From positions 12,335,276 through 12,395,275 of the forward strand of contig NC_135568.1 of NCBI RefSeq assembly GCF_964340395.1: 60,000 nucleotides of DNA. Reading direction: 5' to 3'. Positions 34,718 through 60,000 of the stretch are shown here, piece after piece. A program made the translations under genes and the position numbers. The notes under the pieces are model-generated. The model made no database searches. It was given only the letters and a program-made list of their open reading frames with translations, and was not told the origin of the DNA. How positions within the stretch are numbered: position 1 is the stretch's first letter; each line of letters starts with the position of its first letter. This stretch comes from Glandiceps talaboti. Its lineage: Eukaryota > Hemichordata > Enteropneusta > Spengelidae.

Positions 34718-35707
34718 GGTGATGGTGGTGATGGTGGTGATGATGATGGTGGTGGTGGTGGTGGTGGTGGTGGTGGTGGTGGTGGTGGTGGTGGTGGTGG
34801 TGGTGACGATGATGATGATGATGACAACGGCGACGATGATAGAACAGGGTAGACCGAAATGAACATAAATGTATTTATGTGTGAAATATGTATTTTATAA
34901 CTTTAATATTCATATCATTTATTATAGCCCCTGAAGCTGTAGAAGGTCAACAAGTAGACTTTGCTGCTGATATCTGGTCTATCGGTGTTCTAACTTTTAT
35001 CATGTGAGTATATACCCACCAATACGACTCTGGCAATGGAGGTCTCGGTTTACTAAAGATAGACACCAACTAAAACTAGTGTTGCGACATGTTGATAATT
35101 ATAAAGTACTGAATTGACGATGAACTCACAGCAAGATGGCATTTTTGAAGACTTTCAGTGTTTACTTTATCTTGACTACAGGGTGGTTAGATTCGGACTA
35201 CAGAGGCACCACCTACAACAACGAACAACGACAGTTTTAGTTTGTGTCTATCTTCGTAAACCAAGACCTCGATTGCCAGAGTAGTATATGTCGCAATAGT
35301 ATAATTTTTGTTTCAAATATCCGTGTTTTTAAAAAGCTGACCGTAACCCAAGTTTTGAATTTTATGTATAAAATTGTAAGATCTGCAAATTGTAGTGCTG
35401 TTGATATGACATTACAATAAAAGTTGGAACGTTGATGCTAATTGGATAATTGTAATTTGTAGTTGTAACGCCAATGCTAATTGGATAATTTTTAATTTGT
35501 AGGTTGAGTGGTGTATCACCGTTCCTGTGTAAAGACAAATCAGAAACCATGGCTAACATACTGACGTCATCATGTGACTTGTCCATGCTCGGCCAACATG
35601 TCAGTGAACACGCCAGGGACTTTCTACAGCAGACAATCGAAAGAAATGCCACGTAATGACAACTCCATGCTACTTGAGAGCTTGAGAGCTTGAGAGCTTG
35701 AGAGCTT

Positions 35708-35780
<73 letters not shown>

Positions 35781-35814
35781 GCGCACACACACACAGACAG
35801 ACAGACAGAGAGGC

Positions 35815-35869
<55 letters not shown>

Positions 35870-35876
35870 CGGATAG

Positions 35877-35914
<38 letters not shown>

Positions 35915-35919
35915 ATAGG

Positions 35920-35995
<76 letters not shown>

Positions 35996-36786
35996 GTCAG
36001 GGACAGAGACAAATGGGGAGGCAGACGAGAGTGATAGATGGGGAGAGAGAGGGAGGGGGTAAGACATAGAGAGCGAATAAGGATAGAAACTCTCGGGGAG
36101 AGGCATAGTGTGAAGAGAAAAACTGACAAAGGCAAACAAGTAACCAAAGAAGGTATTCGCTTTTCTGCCATTAAATACATTTAAAACGCTGTAAGAATGA
36201 GCACATCTGATCCACAATTCCAACAAGAACGGTTTTTCTGTCGAATAAATCAAGGTCTTGTTCAAATGACTCTAGGAACAAAACTATAGGTACTCGTATG
36301 TTTACTAGAAAGACGTTATAATTTGACACCTTTATATACGTCATAAGTATAATGTAAGAGGTTTCCGAATTGGCACAGATATACTAAACAGCAGAACGGT
36401 AATACCGTTCGATTTTCTTGTGTAAAATTGTGTCTAGGCATCTCTGAATAAAATAATGCAATAGAATAAAATACATTTATTCTCATTACTCTTCTAAAGA
36501 CATTCCAATTTTCTTTTCTAACAGAGAGAGACCAACCGTTCTTGAATGTCTACATCACCCATGGTTAAGTATCATGGACGACGCTAAGAACAAACGTCAG
36601 GATATTGTACTAGACAGCAGACGTCTTAGGGAGTACATGGATGACCACAAGCATCGCTGCCGTATCCTAGCAACGACAGAAACCATGACAATCAGACGCT
36701 ACTGCCTGGTTCAACAATCCTTCTCCTTCACAACCGATGACGACACGTCCGAGAAAAGCGACCCAAAATGTGAACCACCCGTGTAA
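31041..36786 (+). CDS. SPEG: SPEG-type gene, Ig-FN3-kinase 2 half
   Basis: Eight exons: 31041-31325, 31737-31868, 32513-32677, 33312-33501, 33888-34354, 34928-35003, 35503-35652 and 36525-36786 (stop TAA). Phases agree throughout, giving about 575 codons. The first exon opens in phase 1 and needs an upstream exon, so this is most likely the 3' part of the same gene, reached through an internal donor of the 26011 exon. A separate promoter with an unseen first exon is the alternative. The order Ig, FN3, Ser-rich linker, kinase 2, short basic tail matches the C-terminus of SPEG and obscurin. Human obscurin kinase 2 has a similar MAPE motif and a basic C-terminal stretch after the kinase. Confidence 0.88.
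31737..32677 (+). CDS. SPEG: SPEG exons: fibronectin type III domain (two exons)
   Basis: Exons 31737-31868 and 32513-32677, both symmetric phase 1. The first reads [20 protein letters not shown], then TWKAP and AYKLQYRKA. The second reads [19 protein letters not shown], then [19 protein letters not shown]. Together they make one FN3 domain with the strand-B Trp and the YRFRV core. The equivalent FN3 of the first half is in a single exon. Confidence 0.9.
33312..33501 (+). CDS. SPEG: SPEG exon: Ser-rich linker and kinase 2 start
   Basis: It encodes a linker with basic and Ser clusters ([19 protein letters not shown]) and then the kinase start [10 protein letters not shown]. The donor GTAGGT splits the glycine loop in phase 2, at the same place as in kinase 1. 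RQSS and RSFESS are plausible phosphorylation sites, which is inference only. Confidence 0.88.
33888..34354 (+). CDS. SPEG: SPEG kinase 2 core (N-lobe to activation segment)
   Basis: It completes [10 protein letters not shown] (glycine loop), the ATP Lys in YSAKML, the helix-C Glu in QEFEILKDL, the catalytic loop HLDIRHDN and the metal Asp in LIDFGSARK. The usual Lys two residues after the catalytic Asp is Arg, as in human obscurin kinase 2 (HLDLR, recalled from memory). The donor is placed after ATGG at 34354 so that the next exon gives [10 protein letters not shown]. Without that splice the frame runs into an L/W-rich reading of a triplet repeat. Confidence 0.9.
34375..34840. repeat. GTT/GGT/GAT triplet array filling a kinase-2 intron
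   Basis: It starts about 20 bp after the donor at 34355 and covers most of the 573-bp intron. Tracts of GTT, GGT, GGTG-GAT and GAT alternate. All plus-strand frames are largely open (Leu/Trp or Val/Met runs) and the minus strand reads Pro/Ser. These readings are composition effects. Confidence 0.93.
34928..35003 (+). CDS. SPEG: SPEG kinase 2, APE motif to helix F
   Basis: A short exon after a repeat-filled intron, reading [20 protein letters not shown] and then VLTFI. The APE Glu and the helix-F Asp are present. The donor is GTGAGT, phase 2. It ends at the same position as exon 22313 of kinase 1, within the Met before LSG/LTG. Confidence 0.9.
35022..35286. mobile_element. Inverted-repeat element, family B (kinase-2 intron)
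   Basis: Left arm 'actctggcaatggaggtct', 'cggtttactaaagatagaca', 'ccaactaaaac'; right arm carries their reverse complements 'gttttagtttgtgtctatct', 'tcgtaaaccaagacctcgat', 'tgccagagtagta'. A diverged relative lies at about 15582-15896 in the kinase-1 intron. No coding capacity. Confidence 0.75.
35503..36786 (+). CDS. SPEG: SPEG kinase 2 end and C-terminus (two exons)
   Basis: Exons 35503-35652 and 36525-36786. The first reads [20 protein letters not shown] through [13 protein letters not shown]. The second reads [15 protein letters not shown] (end of the kinase fold), then a basic tail with [12 protein letters not shown] and MTIRRY, and ends TAA with a Ser/Asp/Lys-rich tip. The intron between them holds a long GA/GACA microsatellite. 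The phase-2 intron matches the one after LLILDPR in kinase 1. Confidence 0.9.
35681..35994. repeat. GA and GACA microsatellite block
   Basis: GAGCTT units (35676-35711), (GA)n 35712-35777, then (GACA)n with interruptions to 35994. It lies in the last intron of the SPEG-type gene. Antisense readings of Leu/Ser/Val/Cys runs are artefacts. Confidence 0.93.
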
Positions 36787-37472
36787 ACTTGTGAGCTTCG
36801 CGATTTTTGAACTTTGAACTTCGAGTGTTTGAGTTTTCGGTTTTTACGCGAAAGTATCAACATGAAAACCAATTTTGTCATTACAAATGGGACTTGACTT
36901 TGAGTAATCCTCAAAAAAATCAACAAATTATTCTTAAAATTTACTGAAATGACTCCGTTGTCGTTTGCGACAACTTTGACACAGACAAAAAGACTCAAAT
37001 ATGACGAACACAATCCGTGATACTTTCTTATTTTAGTTAAATTTTTTTCATCTCTTTACAATAATTTATACCAGACTTTACTTTCAGACTAGTCGGGTTA
37101 AGAATAATTATTTCATAAAAGAATACAAGTAGGGGCCTCAAAAATGTCAAAAAACTTATTTCCGACAATTCTTAGTCAAAAATGTACATAGTTAGATTTA
37201 GTGATTTCATTTTATGTAGATCTTAACTAGGATAGGATATCTTCAAAAGCAGTAACAAGGTAAAATGACAATTTTGATGTGACAGCTGTATTTGCCGCCA
37301 CAGCTGCACAAAAATAAACTGCTTCGCGTGTTGCCGAAATTTATTGGACCTGTTTTTACCTTGATGTTGCTTTTTCTAAAGAAAATTACACAATATTTTT
37401 AGGAATAATTGAGACAACATAGATATTTCTTAGCAATGTATCCTGGGAAATTCCCTTTCTATTTATAGTTTC

Positions 37473-37478
37473 AATAAA
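37473..37478 (+). promoter_or_regulatory. Candidate poly(A) signal of the SPEG-type gene
   Basis: AATAAA about 690 bp after the TAA at 36786. An alternative AATAAA lies at 37313-37318. Which one is used cannot be told from sequence. Confidence 0.4.
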
Positions 37479-39528
37479 ACGTAGTAAACCAATCAGAATT
37501 GTTGATTGATTCATTTGAATAATAGTACATTTATCACCTGTTTAGTTACACCTGGTTCACTTCAGGTGTCGAAACCCTTTGTTTCATGAATACATTATTT
37601 ACAGGATTACATGTACTTTTTTCCCATCGACATTGTGACGTAATATTGCACTGTACGACACAATATTAAAACAAAGCTCTACACTAGAAAAAATGCATGC
37701 ATTTCTATTAAACATCTAATCAAAAATTGCATAAAGCACAGAATATGACATTAATTTTAGTATTTTGTCTCAAACATAGATGAAATAATTGTAGTATTAG
37801 TGTTTCATTTTGGCCTTTTATTTGTCATAATATTGAGCGTTTTATTCTTCCTGGCTTTGCACTCAAAAATTAACTTCACTGCAAATCTAGGAACAGTAAA
37901 AAAAACCTCAAAACCAAAATTAAAACGACAGCACAAGAACAAAAACCAACACTACAATTATTGTAAGTAATTTCAACTGTACAGCTTTCCATTCAAAAGT
38001 AAGTTCAATGCCTACACCTTGCTTAAATTAGAGCAACAAAGAATATACACTGATCAATTCAAGGTCGAAAATATACCAATTTAAGGTCAAAGGTCAAACT
38101 TGACAATCGTATGATATGGCTGTACACCCAAACAGCATAGTCAGAATTGTGGTAGATGATGTCCCAAACTTGCTGATAATTTTCCTAGGTTTTGACAATT
38201 TGAAAACTTACTAAATAGAGAGAATATTCTATCAGACAAAATGCGAGTACGATACATATTTTGAAAAACGTACCATACTTGACACATATACTAAATCTGC
38301 AGTGATTGTTAATGAACTGACGTAGAATGTCGTAGAATGTCCGCCTTCGCTAATAATCAGACCTACAAATGGCGATAGTGATAACCTTGTGGTCAGTGAA
38401 ATCACACAGGATTGTTGAGGCACACAGAGCCGATTTAAAGTCTTGTAGACAAAAGCAATGTTTTTCAACAGGCGACATACAAAGTTAAGGTCACAATGAT
38501 TCAATTTTACTCACCAGTCTGTTCCTGACATCGTGGAGAAGTCAAACTAGATTAATATCCCTACAAACGTCCACCAACGTACAGTGCCAACGACATGTTA
38601 TGTGGTCTCATCCAAAACAAAGCTCAGAATGAGAAAATCTGTGGAAACACGTGTTCCACAAGTGCCAGGTGGTTGAAATGACCTGACCAATCACCGCGGC
38701 CTGTTGCTCGAATGACATGGTAATTTGTGAACACATAATCAAAACTGATTGGCCAATTTATGACCACGTACACCTGGTGTGTTCCATTTAAAATCATAAC
38801 CTTTCCATCAGTAGCTTGAGGATTCAGCTTCTAAAATATGTTTTATTTAAATACTAGTTGTGTGCAAATACATAAGCTATAACATACAATACAATAGTCA
38901 GCATGTACAATGCACATACAGATCAGAACAAGCGCTACTCACTCACTGAGGATTCGAACACATCATCTCTTGACTTCATGGAACGTCCTGCACACACACC
39001 ATGTTTAATTCTATTAATTTCAGCGGCAACAATTAGTATTAAAGATAAATTACAAAAAAGTTAAGTTGACACTCTAGATTCAGCTCTTTGATGAGGTGGT
39101 TCGGCTGCTTTTAACTATATTGTATTATATATAACATGTTTAAAAACACGTGATCGACGTGAACTACGCCACGCACTCGGTTGGTGCAATGACCCTCTCC
39201 TCGTTCACAAACCATTCACATAATTCTGCTTACCAGTTAAAAGCACCATGTAGAATATTTTACTTATGTTACCATATACATGTATCATATTTCATCTCAT
39301 GCAGCTTCTTGTCGAAGCGGGATCAACAGTGTTGAGAACGAAAACATACCATACACATTAACATCAACCGATCTTGGTGTATGGTTAAAGTCTGTTCTTT
39401 TTATTAATTATTATTTTCAATTTGGAGTTTTCAGTTCGACTTAACTTTTTGTGCGGGACATGTAATTTATGTGTGCATTAAAAGTCAGCTTCACATGGGG
39501 AAGCTGTAAACAACAAAGGCATACTCTC

Positions 39529-39549
39529 TGACTGACTGACTGACTGACT

Positions 39550-39592
<43 letters not shown>

Positions 39593-39742
39593 TGACTGAC
39601 TGACTGACTGACTGACTGACTGACTGACTGACTGACTGACTGACTGACTGACTGACTGACTGACTGACTGACTGACTGACTGACTGACTGACTGACTGAC
39701 TGACTGACTGACTGACTGACTGACTGACTGACTGACTGACTG
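39529..39742. repeat. (GACT)n microsatellite
   Basis: More than 50 almost perfect GACT units with one ACAG interruption. The minus-strand SQSV-repeat open frame across it is an artefact. It probably falls in the 3' UTR or just downstream of the ACSM-type gene. Confidence 0.97.
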
Positions 39743-39910
39743 TGTGACTTGTCGGCGCTTCAGATGTCGTCCTCACTTTCATGAATATGATGCTTTTCAG
39801 TCAAAAAATTATGCTAATCTTGGGCGACCCGCATCCTTAAAAGCAATAAAATGTAACAATAAATTGTACTTTCTTGAACCAGATAATAAAATGTAGCCAT
39901 GTTAGTAAGG

Positions 39911-39911
39911 C

Positions 39912-39951
<40 letters not shown>

Positions 39952-39952
39952 G
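39911..39952. repeat. (GTT)n microsatellite
   Basis: About 14 GTT units, 120 bp downstream (in gene sense) of the ACSM-type stop codon. Confidence 0.95.
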
Positions 39953-40075
39953 AACCAGATGATGAAATGTAGTAATGTCAAACGACGTTCTGGTTCATGT
40001 TTACTAGTTTCTTTTGTACTGTAGTATTAGTATTTCAAATCCATATATTCACGCCTTTATCTTCCCTGGTCAACT

Positions 40076-50972
<10,897 letters not shown>

Positions 50973-51731
50973 ACTGTACTTGTAGAGTTGAATCTCAGTT
51001 TGGTGGTCTAACGTTTATAATGACAGGCATCAAGATGGCCAGCGTTTAAAGCCTATCTTTTGAAAAAACACAACCCTGTGTGACCCTAGATGGATATGTA
51101 AATAGAGTTCAGTCTATGATAAATCAGCTGACCCCTGTCTGAAAAAAGGTCAGATTAGTCTACAAGGTCATATTAGTCTATTACCGACGCAAACAGACGC
51201 ACTTAGCACATTTGTTACCAGGACAGGACTAGATTTTTCGAGCGATTAACATAATATTTCAACACGTGTGGTTGACAAAATCAATGAAATTTATTTTAGA
51301 CTTTGAGTTTCCGACAGAAATTCGATGCAAATCAAACTAAAGAACAAAATGCATGTACTTTGTTCCTTTGTCGTCCTATCAATGTGTCATGTTTATCGAG
51401 CAGTTTGGTAGTGGGGTCAAAGGTCGCAATACGATATGTTTAACATCTTTCGGGTAAGCAAAAGGGTACGGTCGGTAATAAAAAGGGTTGTGGTATCCTT
51501 AATGCTTAGTTGCTTTATTTTACTGCTGTAACGTTTCTAATTTGGGTATGGCGCCATTTTCGAGATGAGTTCTCAGACTACGTGAACAGATTTAGGTACT
51601 AGGGGGGCAAGGAACATGGTCGGGTAGGCCGACTTGGTACCACAATTGTTTGGCAAATTTTTCCGCCTTTAATCATTATCATGACTATTGGACATAGATT
51701 CATGGCGTAGTGGGAGGGTGAAGTAAAACAC

Positions 51732-52116
51732 TAGACTCCCTCACAGTCCTCGGAACTTCGCTTTACTAAAATCGACGCTAAATGAATTATTTTGTATGTA
51801 CCGATACCATCTACATAACGTACTCCATCGTACTCGAACAACCTTGTACTGTGCGCCCTCATCGACCACATAGAGATATATGTTCGTTGACGTGTGACTG
51901 CGACGCTCCGTATTTTCGCGAAGTCCTCGGGGCTTCGCGATAACACGGAGCGTCACAGTCACACGTCAACGAATGGTTATCTCTATCATGGTCGATGAGG
52001 GCGCACAGTACAAGGATATTCGAGTACGGTTAATTAGCTGGCATCGGTACATGCAGAATAATTCGTTTAGCTTTGATTTTAGTAAAGCGAAGCTCCGAGG
52101 GCTGTACGAGAGTCTA
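51732..52116. mobile_element. 385-bp near-palindromic foldback transposon with 10-bp TSD
   Basis: Ends tagactccctcacagtcctc and, reverse complemented, tagactctcgtacagccctc. The arms pair over nearly their whole length (for example tgtgcgccctcatcgacca and gttgacgtgtgactg on both sides) with the apex near 51920. Exact 10-bp direct repeats agtaaaacac flank it at 51722-51731 and 52117-52126. It encodes no transposase. TSD length of 9-11 bp is typical of Mutator-like elements; that assignment is inference. Confidence 0.85.
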
Positions 52117-52505
52117 AGTAAAACACATGACAAACACTGTTTATGTATAAAAAATGTTCATATTTGTAATACTCAAAACGTGTACTGAATATCCTACAAA
52201 CTCATTTCCTACATTTCAAGGAAATGTCTATTCCGAAGTCATGTACAAAATCAGTTAACATTGCAATGTACATTCTCCGCTAGACTGTACTGGTTGGATG
52301 TCACCGGGGGTGTGACTCCGCAACATTATTTAAAACGATATTGTGCGTTTGGATTCATCACGCTAGTAGGCCTACACTCCAGAACTGTATGATTGATTGC
52401 TCTTGCTAATTTATATCAACAATAATTTATTACAAGTTATTCTCGGATACACTGTTAAGCCGTTACAAGCAACGGTATAGAAATCAACTAGCTAGCAAAT
52501 ATACC

Positions 52506-52531
52506 CTTTATCACTGAACGCAGTGATAAAG
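52506..52531. repeat. Perfect short hairpin
   Basis: Arms ctttatcactg (52506-52516) and cagtgataaag (52521-52531) with a 4-base loop. It could be a protein-binding dyad or a decayed element end; nothing decides. Confidence 0.7.
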
Positions 52532-53838
52532 AACTTTAATATCAAGTTCAACAACACACGTAGACGTTCTTGATGGCGCTATAGAACAACGGTGGTCGTC
52601 TGCAAAGGCCTTTACGTTAAACAAGCCAACGGTTTATTGCTTTCTCCCGAGCAAGGGTAAATATCCCTGCTCTCGGGAGAGTGGTGGTTGTAGGGTTGCC
52701 GCTTCATGCTTCATGGTTTTAAGATGATAATTTTAATCGGCAATTCAGGTTCAAACAGAGTGTGATGGTGTGAAAAGTCAAATATTAAATTTGACGGCGG
52801 CAATACTGTAACGAAGTCAAGGACCACTTAAGATTCTCCTGGTGGTCTGAGGTACAGTCAACTGGAAAACTTCCCAACGGTCATTCTCGAGACAATTCGG
52901 GATTACTATTATCGTTCCGCTCTCGTAGAATACGAAGTGTGTTTTACCAAAGAGGTCCGATGCACCGTGTTAACGACGACCGACGGTGTGTCATTTAACA
53001 AGTGTATACTGTGCAATGAGCTCCACAATTGGTTCGGTCTCAGACCACCGAACAAGTAGCCTGCTGTTTGACCTTACTCATGACGTCACATTACGCTCAT
53101 AGTTCTCGGATAATAGCAACTCCACGAGCATCTGTGGTCGTACCAGCGTTCAGTTAGTATTAGTTGTACATTCTTTTAAAGGGTAAAGATTGAAAAATAA
53201 AACTCTCCAGAAAATCAATATAATAATTTTGACAAAACTGCCCATAAATCCATCTTTTAACACCATGGTAATTAATAATTATATGTTATATATACAATTT
53301 ATGAAATATCAAAATGTAAATAGCTAACAATGAAAATACATTCAACATTTACATAACAAACAGTGGGAACAGAAAAATGTGATATCTCGTCATCACAAAG
53401 CAAGTGAAGTAGTTCGGAGAAAAAATGAAATATCCGATATAATAATTTTCTCTATCACTTAAAAAAAGATGAAACCATCTTTTAGACCCTGTTCTTAGAT
53501 TCAAGCAGAAAACTTCCTTGCCTGTGATGTATTTTTTCCTTTTAGCTGATAAAAGAAGATTTAGCATTTAACACTGAACCCTGAGATAATATTTGAGGTT
53601 GAAAGAAGAGTGGTCATTGCAATGTGAGGGAATATGACGACAAAATTCGTTCACAGATATTTTAAAAACTAACTAAAAACCATACAGAATGTTCATTTAT
53701 ATGATTCCAGTCCATAAAACTCAGTCGTACAAAGAATTCAAAAGGAAAGCGAATTCATGTTGGCGGGAAAAGTTGAATGAATACTTTTGTAAGTTCACCG
53801 GTTAATATAAAATATTTAGCGACTCACATGCGCAATAT

Positions 53839-59536
<5,698 letters not shown>

Positions 59537-60000
59537 CTGAAAGGTGACAGTGAAAAATGACTACATTTATAGGACGGGCTTTGGGTCTTCAGTCTAGCTG
59601 CTATATGTGGCTTCCAATCTCAAGATCTTTCCTCACCCCGTCTAGCTCTATGAGAAATCATGAACCAAAAGTTGTTCATCATGCAAATGAATAAAACCTA
59701 ACAGTTAGAATGTATAAGTAGCATCCTGCTCTGACAAATATACCATATTTGGTCATTATATACCATATTTGGTCATTAATGTATCTGTCCCATAAACACA
59801 ACCTTAATATTGGGCAGAATTCTGTGATTGATTAACAAAGTACATGTAATGACTGTGTGGGTGACTTCTGTTGAATTCGACATTTCATCTCAAGACCTCA
59901 TTGAGCTAAACGTGAGATGGGATTCAAAGTCGTGGATAGCCCCTGGATTATTGGACCTTAGGGGATGTGGATGTAGCAATTGCCTATTGCATATCAGCCT
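59537..60000. other. Upstream SLC34 intron
   Basis: No exon is recognised. It holds the dispersed repeat at 59668-59850. The missing 5' exon of the SLC34-type gene should lie beyond the right edge. Confidence 0.5.
59668..59850 (+). repeat. Dispersed repeat, copy 2
   Basis: Matches 1407-1580 in order and orientation: 'aaaagttgttcatc', 'tataagtagcatcctg', 'gacaaatataccatatttgg', 'tgtgattgattaacaaag'. It contains a short internal duplication (tatataccatatttggtcatt) absent from the first copy. Confidence 0.75.

Larger units (their letters stand above)
36787..40075. other. 3' UTR and convergent intergenic region
   Basis: The SPEG-type gene ends at 36786 and the ACSM-type gene ends at 40076 on the other strand. 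Plus-strand AATAAA motifs lie at 37313-37318 and 37473-37478. TTTATT at 39399-39404 is the nearest poly(A) signal I see for the minus-strand gene. Repeats are (GACT)n 39529-39742 and (GTT)n 39911-39952. No supported gene. Confidence 0.6.
50973..53838. other. Intergenic region between the ACSM-type and SLC34-type genes
   Basis: It contains the ACSM 5' flank and the SLC34 3' flank (both genes on minus). No gene is supported. Structure: the 385-bp foldback element at 51732-52116, a perfect 11-bp-arm hairpin at 52506-52531 (ctttatcactg/cagtgataaag), and a second hairpin at about 52646-52682 (tctcccgag...ctcgggaga). No TATA box can be assigned with confidence. Confidence 0.6.

Noticed and set aside
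34300-34866. Long open frames on both strands (Leu/Trp, Val/Met or Pro/Ser runs) over the triplet array in the kinase-2 intron
   Set aside because: Translation of simple GTT/GGT/GAT repeat. The flanking kinase exons splice across it to restore EFM-APEAVEG.
35362-36265. Minus-strand frames with Leu-Ser-Val-Cys repeats
   Set aside because: Product of the (GA)n and (GACA)n microsatellites in the last SPEG intron. No domain and no splice evidence.
39441-39782. Minus-strand Ser-Gln-Ser-Val repeat protein of 113 aa
   Set aside because: Pure (GACT)n translation.
51731-52188. Two similar 70-residue peptides on opposite strands
   Set aside because: They are the two arms of one near-palindromic element read from each side, not paralogous genes.

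Overview
The window is AT-rich animal nuclear DNA: genes are split into many short exons with GT/AG introns, and introns are crowded with microsatellites, tandem repeats and short foldback elements. Each gene has a clear vertebrate counterpart, but introns are short and the two muscle kinases sit in one compact locus. This suggests an invertebrate, perhaps a marine deuterostome such as a lancelet or hemichordate. That placement is inference, and the species cannot be fixed by reading.

Layout. (1) Positions 5396-36786, plus strand: the 3' half of a SPEG-type giant muscle kinase gene (SPEG/obscurin/UNC-89 family). The order is a partial Ig, four Ig domains, FN3, two Ig, kinase 1, a calmodulin-type regulatory tail and a 597-residue Ser/Lys/Glu-rich exon. 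That exon ends with a hydrophobic tail anchor and a stop at 27804. A second block follows: Ig, FN3, kinase 2 and a stop at 36786. The first exon seen starts in the middle of an Ig domain, so the gene continues off the left edge. (2) 40076-50972, minus strand: a complete 15-exon medium-chain acyl-CoA synthetase (ACSM type, 640 aa, probably mitochondrial). It is convergent with the kinase gene. (3) 53839-59536, minus strand: five exons of an SLC34-type (NaPi-II) sodium-phosphate cotransporter with its stop codon. Its 5' end lies off the right edge.

The three genes do not form a pathway; they are neighbours. The most interesting observation is the tail-anchored reading of the SPEG kinase-1 product. 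It would place a kinase directly in a membrane, perhaps the sarcoplasmic reticulum, and it has its own poly(A) signal. Reaching kinase 2 would then need one of several phase-1 donors inside the large exon.

Other structure of note: a 112-bp tandem duplication of an Ig-exon end with its splice donor; near-palindromic elements with 9-10 bp target-site duplications and TAGTCT/TAGACT ends; two other hairpin element families; a roughly 160-bp satellite at 1690-3560; a 69-70 bp satellite at 19919-20333; and a GGT/GAT-dominated intron in kinase 2. I saw no tRNA, rRNA or CRISPR array.
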